Assembly: GCF_041734735.1 (NCBI RefSeq)
Contig: NC_134889.1
Span: forward strand, 1,760,790 to 1,824,789
Source: Babylonia areolata
Taxonomy: Eukaryota; Mollusca; Gastropoda; Neogastropoda; Buccinidae
Length of the DNA: 64,000 nt
Direction of reading: 5' to 3'
Below, piece by piece: positions 9,756 to 18,417 of this stretch (the first letter of the stretch is position 1; every line of letters starts with the position of its first letter). The position numbers and the translations under genes are program-made. The notes beneath the pieces are model-generated. The model was not told where the DNA came from. It did not search any database and saw only the letters and a program-made list of their open reading frames with translations.

Positions 9756-10196
9756 CTTCAGTTGGACACACATCAAACTGGCCATGAAGTAGCCGCTGTC
9801 CACACACACCCATTTCAGGTGTTCAACTCACCGTCTGCCCACTGACCCCACTGACTGATGGAGTCCCTGCACGGTCAGAGGTATGGTAATTTGCCATTTG
9901 TAATGAGGTCCGTGTGATGTGTACAGAATCTACGTGCCTCAAATATGACATGCATTACGTATGTCTGATATCAATGGTGTGGGACACACGCATAACATGA
10001 ACCCCAACCGACACTTGTCTGAAACCGCCATTTTTTTTTTTTTTTTTTTTTTTCATTTTCATAGTTTGCGGGACCGGAAACGGAAAGAGCAAGATGGCGA
10101 CACGTTAGTTTCGTTACCAAACTGCATCAACACTGATTAAAATTACGTTCAAAATGGAGTCAGTCGAAAACCACTAAAAATTGGTTACGGCATATC
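9756..10196. other. Unique spacer with T23 run and ETS/YY1-like words
   Basis: 9756-10030 shows nothing recognisable. A pure T run occupies 10031-10053. After it lie CCGGAA (10074-10079), ACGGAA (10080-10085) and CAAGATGGCG (10090-10099), all on the plus strand within 26 bp. Confidence 0.5.
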
Positions 10197-10565
10197 GTTT
10201 TTATCTTGGCTCAGAAAATTGCCGGTAAATACGTCCCTGAATGCAGGACCCTGAAACAGGTCCTTACACCCAGATTCAAACACTCCGCTGTTGGCCACCG
10301 TTCTTTCTCTGTCTCTGGACCTTGCAATTGGAATGAACTTCCTCTTTCGCTTCGTAAGGTCTCCACACTCAGCTCTTTCATGTCTGGCCTTAAAACCCAC
10401 CTCTTCCCAAAATAGCATCCCTTCCCTGCCTCTTCCTTGTCTTCAGTTTCTCCAGTTTGAGAGTTATGCATGCGTGTGAATGACTGGTGCGAAAGCGCTT
10501 TGATTTGTCTCTGCACAAGATTCGGCGCTATATAAATACCATTATTATTATTATTATTATTACAC
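10197..10565 (+). mobile_element. 3' end of a non-LTR retrotransposon (CR1/L2/Jockey-like LINE)
   Basis: A 70-codon open stretch (10206-10415, stop TAG) reads like the C-terminus of LINE ORF2 after the reverse transcriptase. It holds the hallmark block GHRSFSVSGPCNWNELP followed by SLRKVSTLSSF and GLKTHLF, where other family members read 'GPRSFSVAGPRLWNSLP...FKKxLKTHLF'. The 3' UTR continues through GAAAGCGCTTTGA (10491-10503) and CGCTATATAAATACC (10526-10540) to an (ATT)n tail at 10541-10561. It is 5'-truncated, with no polymerase or endonuclease present, as is usual for dead LINE copies. The exact clade cannot be fixed from this fragment. Confidence 0.8.
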
Positions 10566-10681
10566 GGTGACCTGGCCCCTTTCGCTGGCCCCTTACAGTA
10601 CGGACATGTCGACATCCACACTGACACACGCACACACACTGCAGACAACACTGCTCACAGCAAACACACAGCGCTACACCA

Positions 10682-10705
10682 CACGTGATACACGTGAAAC
10701 AGGTG
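10682..10705. promoter_or_regulatory. Three E-box words at 9-bp spacing
   Basis: CACGTG at 10682-10687, CACGTG at 10691-10696 and CAGGTG at 10700-10705. The regular 9-bp step suggests a tiny tandem duplication. No gene is adjacent, so function is unsupported. Confidence 0.2.
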
Positions 10706-10777
10706 CCTTCATTTTATCGCTCAACTGAATGCATGCTTTCTGCAGCATGTTCTGCCCACACACGTGTCTTCGGAAAA

Positions 10778-10830
10778 CGTGTGTCAAGTCAAATAATCTT
10801 TATTGGGGGAAAATAATAAGCTTGTACAGT
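10778..10830 (-). mobile_element. Possible 3' end of a retroposon
   Basis: The minus strand reads CCCCCAATAAAGATTATTTG followed by ACTTGACAC. An AATAAA signal next to a short TTGAC repeat resembles the 3' terminus of molluscan retroposons. Too short to assign a family. Confidence 0.25.
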
Positions 10831-10885
10831 TTTTTTTACATCCTGCCTTTTGAAAAAAAGAAAAGAAAAGTAAATAGAAGAGAAA

Positions 10886-10887
<2 letters not shown>

Positions 10888-10926
<39 letters not shown>

Positions 10927-11030
10927 CGCCACGGTGTGTGTGTCTGCGAGCGTGCGTGGGTATGCTTGTGTCTCTGTGTGCGTCTTCCTCTGTGTGCGTA
11001 TGTGTGTCTGTATGCGTGTGTACGTAAGAC
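10888..11030. repeat. (GT)n-(GC)n microsatellite with degenerate GT extension
   Basis: Pure GT to about 10918, then GCGCGCGCGC (10918-10928), then interrupted GTGTGT/GCGT sequence. It lies next to an A/G-rich stretch at 10852-10885. The adjacent 11031-11420 is unique sequence with short (CA)n at 11308-11321 and a C10 run at 11331-11340. Confidence 0.9.
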
Positions 11031-11420
11031 TTACGTTTGTTGTGGAGGTGGTTGTTTGTGCGGTTTCTGAATCGCAATCACATCACGCAAATGGGAGACT
11101 ACTTGAGTGGTGAGAAACAGAGAACTGCAAGCGATTGTCTCCCTTCCTTCACTGACCCTCACATTTACCCCCACCTCTCTCTACCCCAACCACTGGTTCC
11201 CTCGGGAGGCTGAAAGAGGAGTTTCTCAAAGCTCCTGTCCCACCCCGTCCCCACCTTCCTCTTACGCTAGCATGCACATGCACGCACGCACGTACGCACG
11301 GATGTACACACACACACACATGGACTCGGCCCCCCCCCCCTCTCCCACACAAATACACATATTCGCGCACACTGACAGGAACGCAGGCGCGAATAAAGCA
11401 CGTTGGTCAGCCACATGGTC

Positions 11421-11507
11421 ATCTCTCTCTCTCTCTCTTTGTTCAATGAAATGAAATGCGTCTCTCTCTCTCTCTCTCTCTCTCTTTGTTCAATGAAATG
11501 TAATTGC

Positions 11508-11552
<45 letters not shown>
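11421..11552. repeat. (CT)n tract with duplicated TTTGTTCAATGAAATG insert
   Basis: Three CT runs are separated by two copies of TTTGTTCAATGAAATG (starting near 11438 and 11485). The interruption was duplicated together with its flanking CT tract. Confidence 0.9.
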
Positions 11553-11555
<3 letters not shown>

Positions 11556-11614
11556 ACTATGAAAAGTAAGGCACTCGAAATACTTATCTATTGTCCTCGA
11601 AACTAAGACGTTTA

Positions 11615-11644
11615 CCTTGTCTGGACACCTGTCCTCTCACACAG
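11615..11644 (+). repeat. Left arm of a 30-bp inverted repeat
   Basis: Begins CCTTGTCTGGACACCTG and ends CACACAG. It is matched on the opposite strand at 12323-12352 with one mismatch. A C17 run follows at 11670-11686. Confidence 0.75.
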
Positions 11645-11805
11645 ACCCCCCTGCCCCCTCGCTGGCCCTCCCCCCCCCCCCCCCCCGTCCCCCAAGGCTT
11701 GTGTCCAGCGGACAGCGGACTGACCAGTGCCAGGTGTGCCACGCCAACAGTGTACCCACTGAAGTGGTTTGTTTGACCACTTCACGGAACATCATTTCCC
11801 CATTA

Positions 11806-12022
11806 CACACACCCACACAAACACAAACGAACACTCGCTTGTGAGCGCGCACACACGCGCGAGCATACACACACACACACACACACTCACACACACACAC
11901 ACACGCACACACACATCCACCCCTCTCCACACACAAACACACACACACACTCACATACACCCACATACACCCGCCCTCCACACACAAACACAGACACACA
12001 CATGCACACACACACACACAAC
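11806..12022. repeat. Compound (CA)n microsatellite
   Basis: CA runs interrupted by CACAAA, CACTCA and CATACACCC. It abuts the SINE fragment that follows, at that element's 3' end. Confidence 0.9.
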
Positions 12023-12026
12023 CTTG

Positions 12027-12292
12027 CACGTGTATGACCGCTTGTTTTGTTTTTACCCCCGCCATTCAGGCAGCCATATTCCGTTTGAGGGGTGTGCGTG
12101 CTGGGTATTTTCTTGTTTCCCTAACCCACCGAATGCTGACATGGATTGCAGGATCTGTAACGTGCACATTGGATCTTCGGCATGCGTAAACACACGAAGG
12201 GGGTTCAGGCACTTGTAAGCAGCAGGTCTGCACATGTGTTGACGCGAGAGATGGAGAAAATCTCCACCCTTTACCCACTAGGTGTGCCGTCT
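12027..12292 (-). mobile_element. SINE copy B2, body only
   Basis: The minus strand carries the same body as 6391-6747. Matches include GGGTAAAGGGTGGAGAT, AGACCTGCT, TGAACCCCCTTCGTGTG, the AATCCATGTCAGC-type segment, AACAAGAA.ATACCCAGCA and CGGTCATACACGT. The tRNA-like head is missing: the match stops near 12292 and a (GAAA)n run follows. The 3' end runs into the (CA)n microsatellite rather than a GAA tail. Confidence 0.75.
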
Positions 12293-12322
12293 AATGTGAA
12301 GAAAGAAAGAAAGAAAAACCCT

Positions 12323-12352
12323 CTGTATGAGAGGACAGGTGTCCAGACAAGG
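12323..12352 (-). repeat. Right arm of the 30-bp inverted repeat
   Basis: Reverse complement of 11615-11644 with 29 of 30 bases identical; the inner 25 bases are exact. The arms enclose about 680 bp holding the CA microsatellite and the SINE B2 fragment. Confidence 0.75.
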
Positions 12353-12368
12353 GCAGAATCTATCCAAG

Positions 12369-12747
12369 TAGTGATGGCCTAGAGGTAACGCGTCCGCTTA
12401 GGAAGTGAGAGAATCTGAACGCACTGCTTCGAATCACGGCTCAGCCGCCGATATTAGCTTTCTCCCCATCCACTAGACCTTGAGTGGTGGTTCTGGACGC
12501 TAGTCATTCGGATGAATCGATAAACCGAGGTCCCGTGTGCAGCATGCATTTAGCGCACGTAAAAGAACCCACGGCAACAAAAGGGTTGTTGCTGGCAAAA
12601 ATTCTGTAGAAAAATCCACTTCCATAGGAAAAACAAATAAAACTGCACGCAGGAAAAAAAAAAAAAGGGTGGCACTGTAGTGTAGCGACGCGCTCTCCCT
12701 GGGGAGAGCAGCCCGAATTCCACACAGAGAAATCTGTTGTGATAAAG
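12369..12747 (+). mobile_element. tRNA-derived SINE (copy C), near full length
   Basis: The head has A box TGGCCTAGAGGTAACGCG (12375-12392) and a slightly decayed B box GCTTCGAATCA (12426-12436). The body has CATTCGGATGAATCGATAAA, CCGAGGTCCCGTGTGCAGCA and the core AAAAGAACCCACGGCAACAA (from about 12561). After an internal A-run (12654-12666) comes a second module, GTAGTGTAGCGACGCGCTCT and GAGAGCAGCCCGAATT. It ends TTGTGATAAAGGGAAAT before (AT)n. The core matches copy A and copy E, so at least three relatives lie in this window. Confidence 0.75.
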
Positions 12748-12750
12748 GGA

Positions 12751-12753
<3 letters not shown>

Positions 12754-12785
<32 letters not shown>
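12754..12785. repeat. (AT)n microsatellite at the SINE 3' end
   Basis: Uninterrupted AT dinucleotides directly after the SINE tail. This is the usual place for microsatellite birth from a retroposon tail. Confidence 0.95.
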
Positions 12786-12787
<2 letters not shown>

Positions 12788-12920
12788 CAAATAATGAGGC
12801 CAGAAGATGAAATGATTGACAAATAGTAAAGAGTGGTAACTCTCTCCATTCACAAGGTACACAACTTCATAGTCCGTGCTGCTTACGCTACCGATTCAGC
12901 TAGCACACAGGTAAATAAAA

Positions 12921-12969
12921 GATAGATAGATAGATATTTTTAGATAGATAGATAGATAGATAGATAGAT
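12921..12969. repeat. (GATA)n microsatellite
   Basis: Two GATA runs separated by ATTTTTA. Upstream, 12785-12920 is short unique sequence; downstream, 12970-13122 shows nothing notable. Confidence 0.95.
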
Positions 12970-13122
12970 CAACCATTCCTGGCGATTTTTCACCTTGTTG
13001 AAACTGAAACAGAAAGGTCTGCTGGTCTTTGTTTGGTCAGGGAGGGAGTTTTTATTGTTGCCCTCGGTGTGAAAAATGCGTGGAATTTTGAAGTGAAGTT
13101 GCATTGACTTAGGTATACAACA

Positions 13123-13153
13123 CACCACAGGGGGAGGGGGTGGTGTGTGTGGG

Positions 13154-13184
<31 letters not shown>

Positions 13185-13190
13185 GGGTGA
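13123..13190. repeat. G-rich tract with G23 run
   Basis: G5 at 13151-13155, G23 at 13157-13179 and GGAGGGG at 13181-13187. Strong G-quadruplex potential on the plus strand. Confidence 0.9.
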
Positions 13191-13315
13191 GCAGCTGTGT
13201 GTCAGTGTGTCGTCTGCCTCTGGCCTCGGGATCAGTCTCTCCAGTCTCTGTCTCTCTCTGTGTGTCTGTCTCTTTATCTGTCTGTTTCTCTCTGTCTGTC
13301 TGTGTCCCCCTCTGT

Positions 13316-13365
13316 CTGTCTCTCTCTCTCTCTCTTTGTACGCTCTCCGTCAACCCCCCACCCCC

Positions 13366-13416
<51 letters not shown>

Positions 13417-13504
13417 TTGTACTCTCTCCGTCAACCCCCCACCCCCTCTGTCTGTCTGTCTGTCTGTCTCTCTTTGTACTCTCTCCGTCAACCCCCCACC
13501 CCCC

Positions 13505-13547
<43 letters not shown>

Positions 13548-13689
13548 TTGTACTCTCTCCGTCAACCCCCCAGCCCCCTCTGTCTGTCTGTCTGTCTGTC
13601 TCTGTACTCTCTCCGTCAACCCCCCACCCCCCTCTGTCTGTCTGTCTGTCTGTCTCTTTGTACTCTCTCCGTCAACCCCCCACACCCCC

Positions 13690-13720
<31 letters not shown>

Positions 13721-13810
13721 TTGTACTCTCTCCGTCAACCCCCCACCCCCCTCTGTCTGTCTGTCTGTCTGTCTCTCTTTGTACTCTCTCCGTCAACCCC
13801 CCCACCCCCC

Positions 13811-13865
<55 letters not shown>

Positions 13866-13897
13866 TTGTACGCTCTCCGTCAACCCCCCCACCCCCC

Positions 13898-13930
<33 letters not shown>

Positions 13931-13962
13931 TTGTACTCTCTCCGTCAACCCCCCACACCCCC

Positions 13963-13999
<37 letters not shown>

Positions 14000-14030
14000 T
14001 TGTACTCTCTCCGTCAACCCCCCACCCCCC

Positions 14031-14065
<35 letters not shown>

Positions 14066-14095
14066 TTGTACTCTCTCCGTCAACCCCCCACCCCC

Positions 14096-14134
<39 letters not shown>

Positions 14135-14165
14135 TTGTACTCTCTCCGTCAACCCCCCACCCCCC

Positions 14166-14202
<37 letters not shown>

Positions 14203-14244
14203 TTGTACTCTCTCCGTCAACCCCCCCCCCCCAACCCCCCTCTG

Positions 14245-14281
<37 letters not shown>

Positions 14282-14313
14282 TTGTACGCTCTCCGTCAAC
14301 CCCCCCACCCCCC

Positions 14314-14344
<31 letters not shown>

Positions 14345-14444
14345 TTGTACTCTCTCCGTCAACCCCCCACCCCCCTCTGTCTGTCTGTCTGTCTGTCTGT
14401 CTTGACTCTCTTTGTACTCTCTCCGTCAACCCCCCCCACCCCCC

Positions 14445-14481
<37 letters not shown>

Positions 14482-14512
14482 TTGTACTCTCTCCGTCAAC
14501 CCCCCCCCCCCC

Positions 14513-14555
<43 letters not shown>

Positions 14556-14650
14556 TTGTACTCTCTCCATCAACCCCCCACCCCCTCTGTCTGTCTGTGT
14601 CCCTCTCTCTCTTTGTACTCTCTCCGTCAACCCCCCACACCCCTCTCTAT
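13316..14650. repeat. C-rich minisatellite, about 20 units of 57-87 bp
   Basis: Each unit joins (TCTG)n, (TC)n, TTTGTACTCTCTCCGTCAAC and C6-C13 with an A. The TTTGTAC.CTCTCC marker begins near 13336 and recurs to about 14612. Units with TTTGTACGCTCTCC (near 13336, 13865, 14281) form a minority class spaced several units apart. Length differences lie in the TCTG, TC and C runs. Frames of 500 residues are artefacts. A C-rich remnant with C15 follows at 14655-14690. Confidence 0.95.
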
Positions 14651-14815
14651 CCATCTGGCTGCCCGCCCCCCCCCCCCCGCCCCCCCCTCAGTGTTCTCTG
14701 TCAGCCCACTGTCCTTTAGCAATGCAATGATGTAAATGTCACATTATCGTTCATGTGTCCATCATGGATAATATGCATGCTGTATTGATGTCATCATGTT
14801 TCAGGACTGGATAAA

Positions 14816-14867
14816 AACAACAACAACAACAAACAACAACAAACAACAACAACAACAACAACAACCC
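14816..14867. repeat. (CAA)n microsatellite
   Basis: CAA runs interrupted by CAAA. A short ATTCA-type repeat follows at 14916-14960. Confidence 0.95.
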
Positions 14868-14959
14868 AAAACCAGTATTGTCTTGCTTATTCTATTACCC
14901 TCAGTAAATGAAATTTCATAAATTCAATTCAATGCAGTTTCAGATCAATTCAATTCAGT

Positions 14960-15316
14960 TCTCTCTCTCTCTCTCCCCCCCACCCCCTCTATCTCTCTCT
15001 CCTCTCTTTCTCTCTCCCTCTCTCTCTCTCATCTCTCTCTCTCCTCTCTTTCCTCTATCTCTCTCCCTCTCTCTCTCACTCTCTCTCCCTCTCTCTCTCT
15101 CCTCTCTCTCTCTCCCTCTCTCTCTCCTCCCTTCTCTCCCTCTCTCTCTCTCCCTCTCTCTCAATCCTCTCTCCCTCTCTCTCTCTCCCTCTCTCTCCCT
15201 CCCTCTCTCTCTCCTCTCTCTCTCTCCCTCTCTCTCTCCTCCCCTCTCTCTCTCCCTCTCTCCTCCCTCTCTCTCTCTCCTCCCCTCCTCTCTCTCTCTC
15301 CCTCTCTCTCAATCCT
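14960..15316. repeat. Long (CTCTCTCTCC)n polypyrimidine tract
   Basis: Roughly 355 bp almost wholly C and T, with CTCTCTCTCCCTCTCT modules and rare A interruptions (ATCTC, CACTC, CAATCC). The minus strand is a homopurine AG tract. Arg/Glu frames on that strand are artefacts. Confidence 0.95.
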
Positions 15317-15427
15317 CTTTCTCATCCTGTCCACTTCCCCCCCGTCTCCCCTTTGTTTATGAAACTGCTTTTGATTGACAGTAACTTCTGTCACACGGTT
15401 CTAGTCATTCATACAATCTGCCTCTTG

Positions 15428-15498
15428 ACACACGTAAAAGAACCCACGACAACAAAAAGGTTGTCCGTGACAAAATTCTGAAGAAAGAACCTCTCTCT

Positions 15499-15546
<48 letters not shown>

Positions 15547-15735
15547 CGTGCGTGCTTGACTGAATGGCACATAAAACGAATGATGAGCGCTTAAAGGTAG
15601 CTGTCAGCCGGCTCTGCACATGAAGGCACCCCCCTGTTGTGCAAATGACTGTGTTTGTAAAGCGCTTTGAGCTTGCTCTCTGGCCGAAGACAGGCGCTAT
15701 GTAAGTATCCGTGTCAACCAATCAATCAATCAGTC
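15428..15735 (+). mobile_element. SINE copy E with LINE-like 3' tail
   Basis: Starts in the shared SINE core (ACACGTAAAAGAACCCACGA, 15429-15448), without a tRNA head. It is interrupted by a (GT)n(GC)n microsatellite at about 15500-15549. It continues through AGCTGTCAGCCGGCTCTGCA to a tail GTAAAGCGCTTTGAGC (15657-15672) and GGCGCTATGTAAGTATCC (15693-15710), ending in (ATCA)n. The tail parallels the LINE 3' end at 10491-10540. Confidence 0.65.
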
Positions 15736-15821
15736 AGTTACTGTCAAAGTAATGCTGTATTAACAGATAAGAAAAAATCTGTCATTTTAGGTGCTACGTC
15801 TCGACTGATTCCGGAATTATC

Positions 15822-16036
15822 TTAACCCTTTCCCAGCCAAGCTCGCATTTATGCACAGGCGTGGTGGAGGACCCATGTCCATGAACCTACTGCTCTTAAT
15901 GTTCGGTGGTAGGATAGGCCATATTTTCTATACATCGCAGGGGGAATCCCCAGCTATTCTTAGCCACTGTCTTTTCTGTGTTTATACCACTATGGAATTT
16001 TTTGTACTCTAAATTGACTGGGGGTGAAAGGGTTAA
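15822..16036. mobile_element. piggyBac-like MITE with TTAA target duplication
   Basis: TTAA at 15822-15825 and 16033-16036 brackets a 207-bp element. Its ends are CCCTTTCCCAGCC (15826-15838) and GGGGGTGAAAGGG (16020-16032); inverted, 10 of 13 bases agree. TTAA targets with CCC...GGG ends are the signature of the piggyBac superfamily. There is no coding capacity, so it is non-autonomous. Confidence 0.65.
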
Positions 16037-16174
16037 AACAGGTCTATGGTAAAGCAATGGGGGAAAATTACTTGGCTAAAAGTGTTCTCTCGTCAGCAAC
16101 GAACAAGTACAGGAAGAGATGTGATTTATACAGGTTTGGATCTCCAAGTTTGACATTGTCATTGTCATGCAGAG

Positions 16175-16390
16175 GAGAGGAGCCCCGATACAGTGGGTCA
16201 GGTGTGGGACGTGTGTTCCTGTGGTCACCAGTGATCAGGGTTCAAGGCCACGACGTTTGGACATGGTGTTGTGGCCTTGTGGAAAGGCACCTTTACTCCG
16301 ATGTTCCTCACTCCACCCTGCTGTGACTCGGTACCTGGCTTCAGTTTGGGGAGCTTGAAACGGCGGAAAGAGAGGACTGGGCCCCGTCTT
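16175..16390 (+). mobile_element. SINE head and body running into the satellite (copy D)
   Basis: An A-box-like ATACAGTGGGTCAGG lies near 16189 and a perfect B-box match GGTTCAAGGCC at 16239-16249, about 50 bp apart as in tRNA-derived promoters. The body includes GGCCTTGTGGAAAGGCACC, CTTTACTCCGATGTTCCTC and ACTCGGTACCTGGCTTC, ending GGGCCCCGTCTT. I recall similar dispersed sequences that continue CCTATGCCGAGCCC...GACACAGTGGG, exactly where the first 44-bp monomer begins. 16037-16174 upstream shows nothing notable. Confidence 0.55.
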
Positions 16391-16833
16391 CCTATGCCCA
16401 GCCCTGGACACAGTGGGTATGGATTCACTGCCTTCCTATGCCGAGCCCTGGACACAGTGGGTATGGATTCACTGCCTTCCTGTGCCCAGCCCTGGACACA
16501 CTGGGTATGGATTCACTGCCTTCCTATGCCGAGCCCTGGACACAGTGGGTATGGATTCACTGCCTTCCTGTGCCCAGCCCTGGACACAGTGGGTATGAAT
16601 TCACTGCCTTCCTATGCCCAGCCCTGGACACAGTGGGTATGAATTCACTGCCTTCCTGTGCCCAGCCCTGGACACAGTGGGTATGAATTCACTGCCTTCC
16701 TATGCCCAGCCCTGGACACAGTGGGTATGAATTCACTGCCTTCCTGTGTCCAGCCCTGGACACAGTGGGTATGAATTCACTGCCTTCCTGTGCCCAGCCC
16801 TGGACACAGTGGGTATGAATTCACTGCCTTCCT
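16391..16833. repeat. Array edge, about 10 monomers
   Basis: Edge monomers next to the SINE head. They are mostly CCTATG/CCTGTG with GCCCAG or GCCGAG, and already as similar to the array consensus as interior monomers. Confidence 0.8.
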
Positions 16834-18417
16834 GTGCCCAGCCCTGGACACAGTGGGTATGAATTCACTGCCTTCCTGTGCCTTGCCCTGGACACAGTGG
16901 GTGTGAATTCACTGCCTTCCTATGCCCCGCCCTGGACACAGTGGGTATGGATTCACTGCCTTCCTGTGCCTTGCCCTGGACACAGTGGGTATGGATTCAC
17001 TGCCTTCCTGCGCCCAGCCCTGGACACAGTGGGTATGGATTCATTGCCTTCCTATGCCCCGCCCTGGACACAGTGGGTATGGATTCACTGCCTTCCTGTG
17101 CCCATCCCCGGACACAGTGGGTATGGATTCACTGCCTTCCTGTGCCCCGCCCTGGACACAGTGGGTATGGATTCACTGCCTTCCTGTGCCCAGCCCTGGA
17201 CACAGTGGATATGAATTCACTGCCTTCCTGTGCCCAGCCCTGGACACAGTGGATATGGATTCACTGCCTTCCTATGCCCCGCCCCGGACACAGTGGGTAT
17301 GAATTCACTGCCTTCCTATGCCCCGCCCCGGACACAGTGGGTATGAATTCACTGCCTTCCTATGCCCCGCCCCGGACACAGTGGGTATGAATTCACTGCC
17401 TTCCTGTGCCCAGCCCTGGACACAGTGGGTATGAATTCACTGCCTTCCTATGCCCAGCCCTGGACACAGTGGATATGAATTCACTGCCTTCCTATGCCCA
17501 GCCCTGGACACAGTGGATATGAATTCACTGCCTTCCTGTGCCCAGCCCCGGACACAGTGGGTATGAATTCACTGCCTTCCTCTGCCCAGCCCTGGACACA
17601 GTAGGTATGGATTCACTTCCTTCCTGTGCCCAGCCCTGGACACAGTGGGTATGGATTCACTGCCTTCCTATGCCTTGCCCCGGACACAGTGGGTATGAAT
17701 TCACTGCCTTCCTATGCCCAGCCCTGGACACAGTGGGTATGGATTCACTGCCTTCCTGTGCCCAGCCCTGGACACAGTGGGTATGGATTCACTGCCTTCC
17801 TGTGCCCAGCCCTGGACACAGTGGGTATGGATTCACTGCCCTCCTGTGCCCAGCCCTAGACACAGTGGGTATGACTTCACTGCCTTCCTATGCCCAGCCC
17901 TGGACACAGTCGGTATGAATTCACTGCCTTCCTATGTCCAGCCCTGGACACAGTGGGTATGAATTCACTGCCTTCCTATGCCCAGCCCTGGACACAGTGG
18001 GTATGAATTCACTGCCTTCCTGTGCCCAGCCCTGGACACAGTGGGTATGAATTCACTGCCTTCCTGTGCCCAGCCCTGGACACAGTGGGTATGAATTCAC
18101 TGCCTTCCTGTGCCCAGCCCTGGACACAGTGGGTATGAATTCACTGCCTTCCTGTGCCCAGCCCTGGACACAGTGGGTATGAATTCACTGCCTTCCTATG
18201 CCCAGCCCTGGACACAGTGGGTATGAATTCACTGCCTTCCTGTGCCCAGCCCTGGACACAGTGGGTATGAATTCACTGCCTTCCTGTGCCCAGCCCTGGA
18301 CACAGTGGGTATGAATTCACTGCCTTCCTGTGCCCAGCCCTGGACACAGTGGGTATGAATTCACTGCCTTCCTATGCCCAGCCCTGGACACAGTGGGTAT
18401 AAATTCACTGCCTTCCT
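16834..18417. repeat. Higher-order block B, short form (36 monomers in tile)
   Basis: Landmark L1 (ATTCATTGCC, 17039) and landmark L2 (GTAGGTATGG, 17601) are both present, but L1 to L2 is 562 bp here against 1,222 in full-length B blocks, a loss of exactly 15 monomers. Confidence 0.8.

Noticed and set aside
12799-12915. A further tRNA-like SINE head on the minus strand (GCTGAATCGGTAGCG)
   Set aside because: An A-box-like word exists but no acceptable B box or SINE body follows.
13145-14735. Forward frames of over 520 residues rich in Ser, Leu, Cys and Val, and reverse Arg/Asp/Thr/Gln frames
   Set aside because: Run through the 57-87-bp C-rich minisatellite in all frames.
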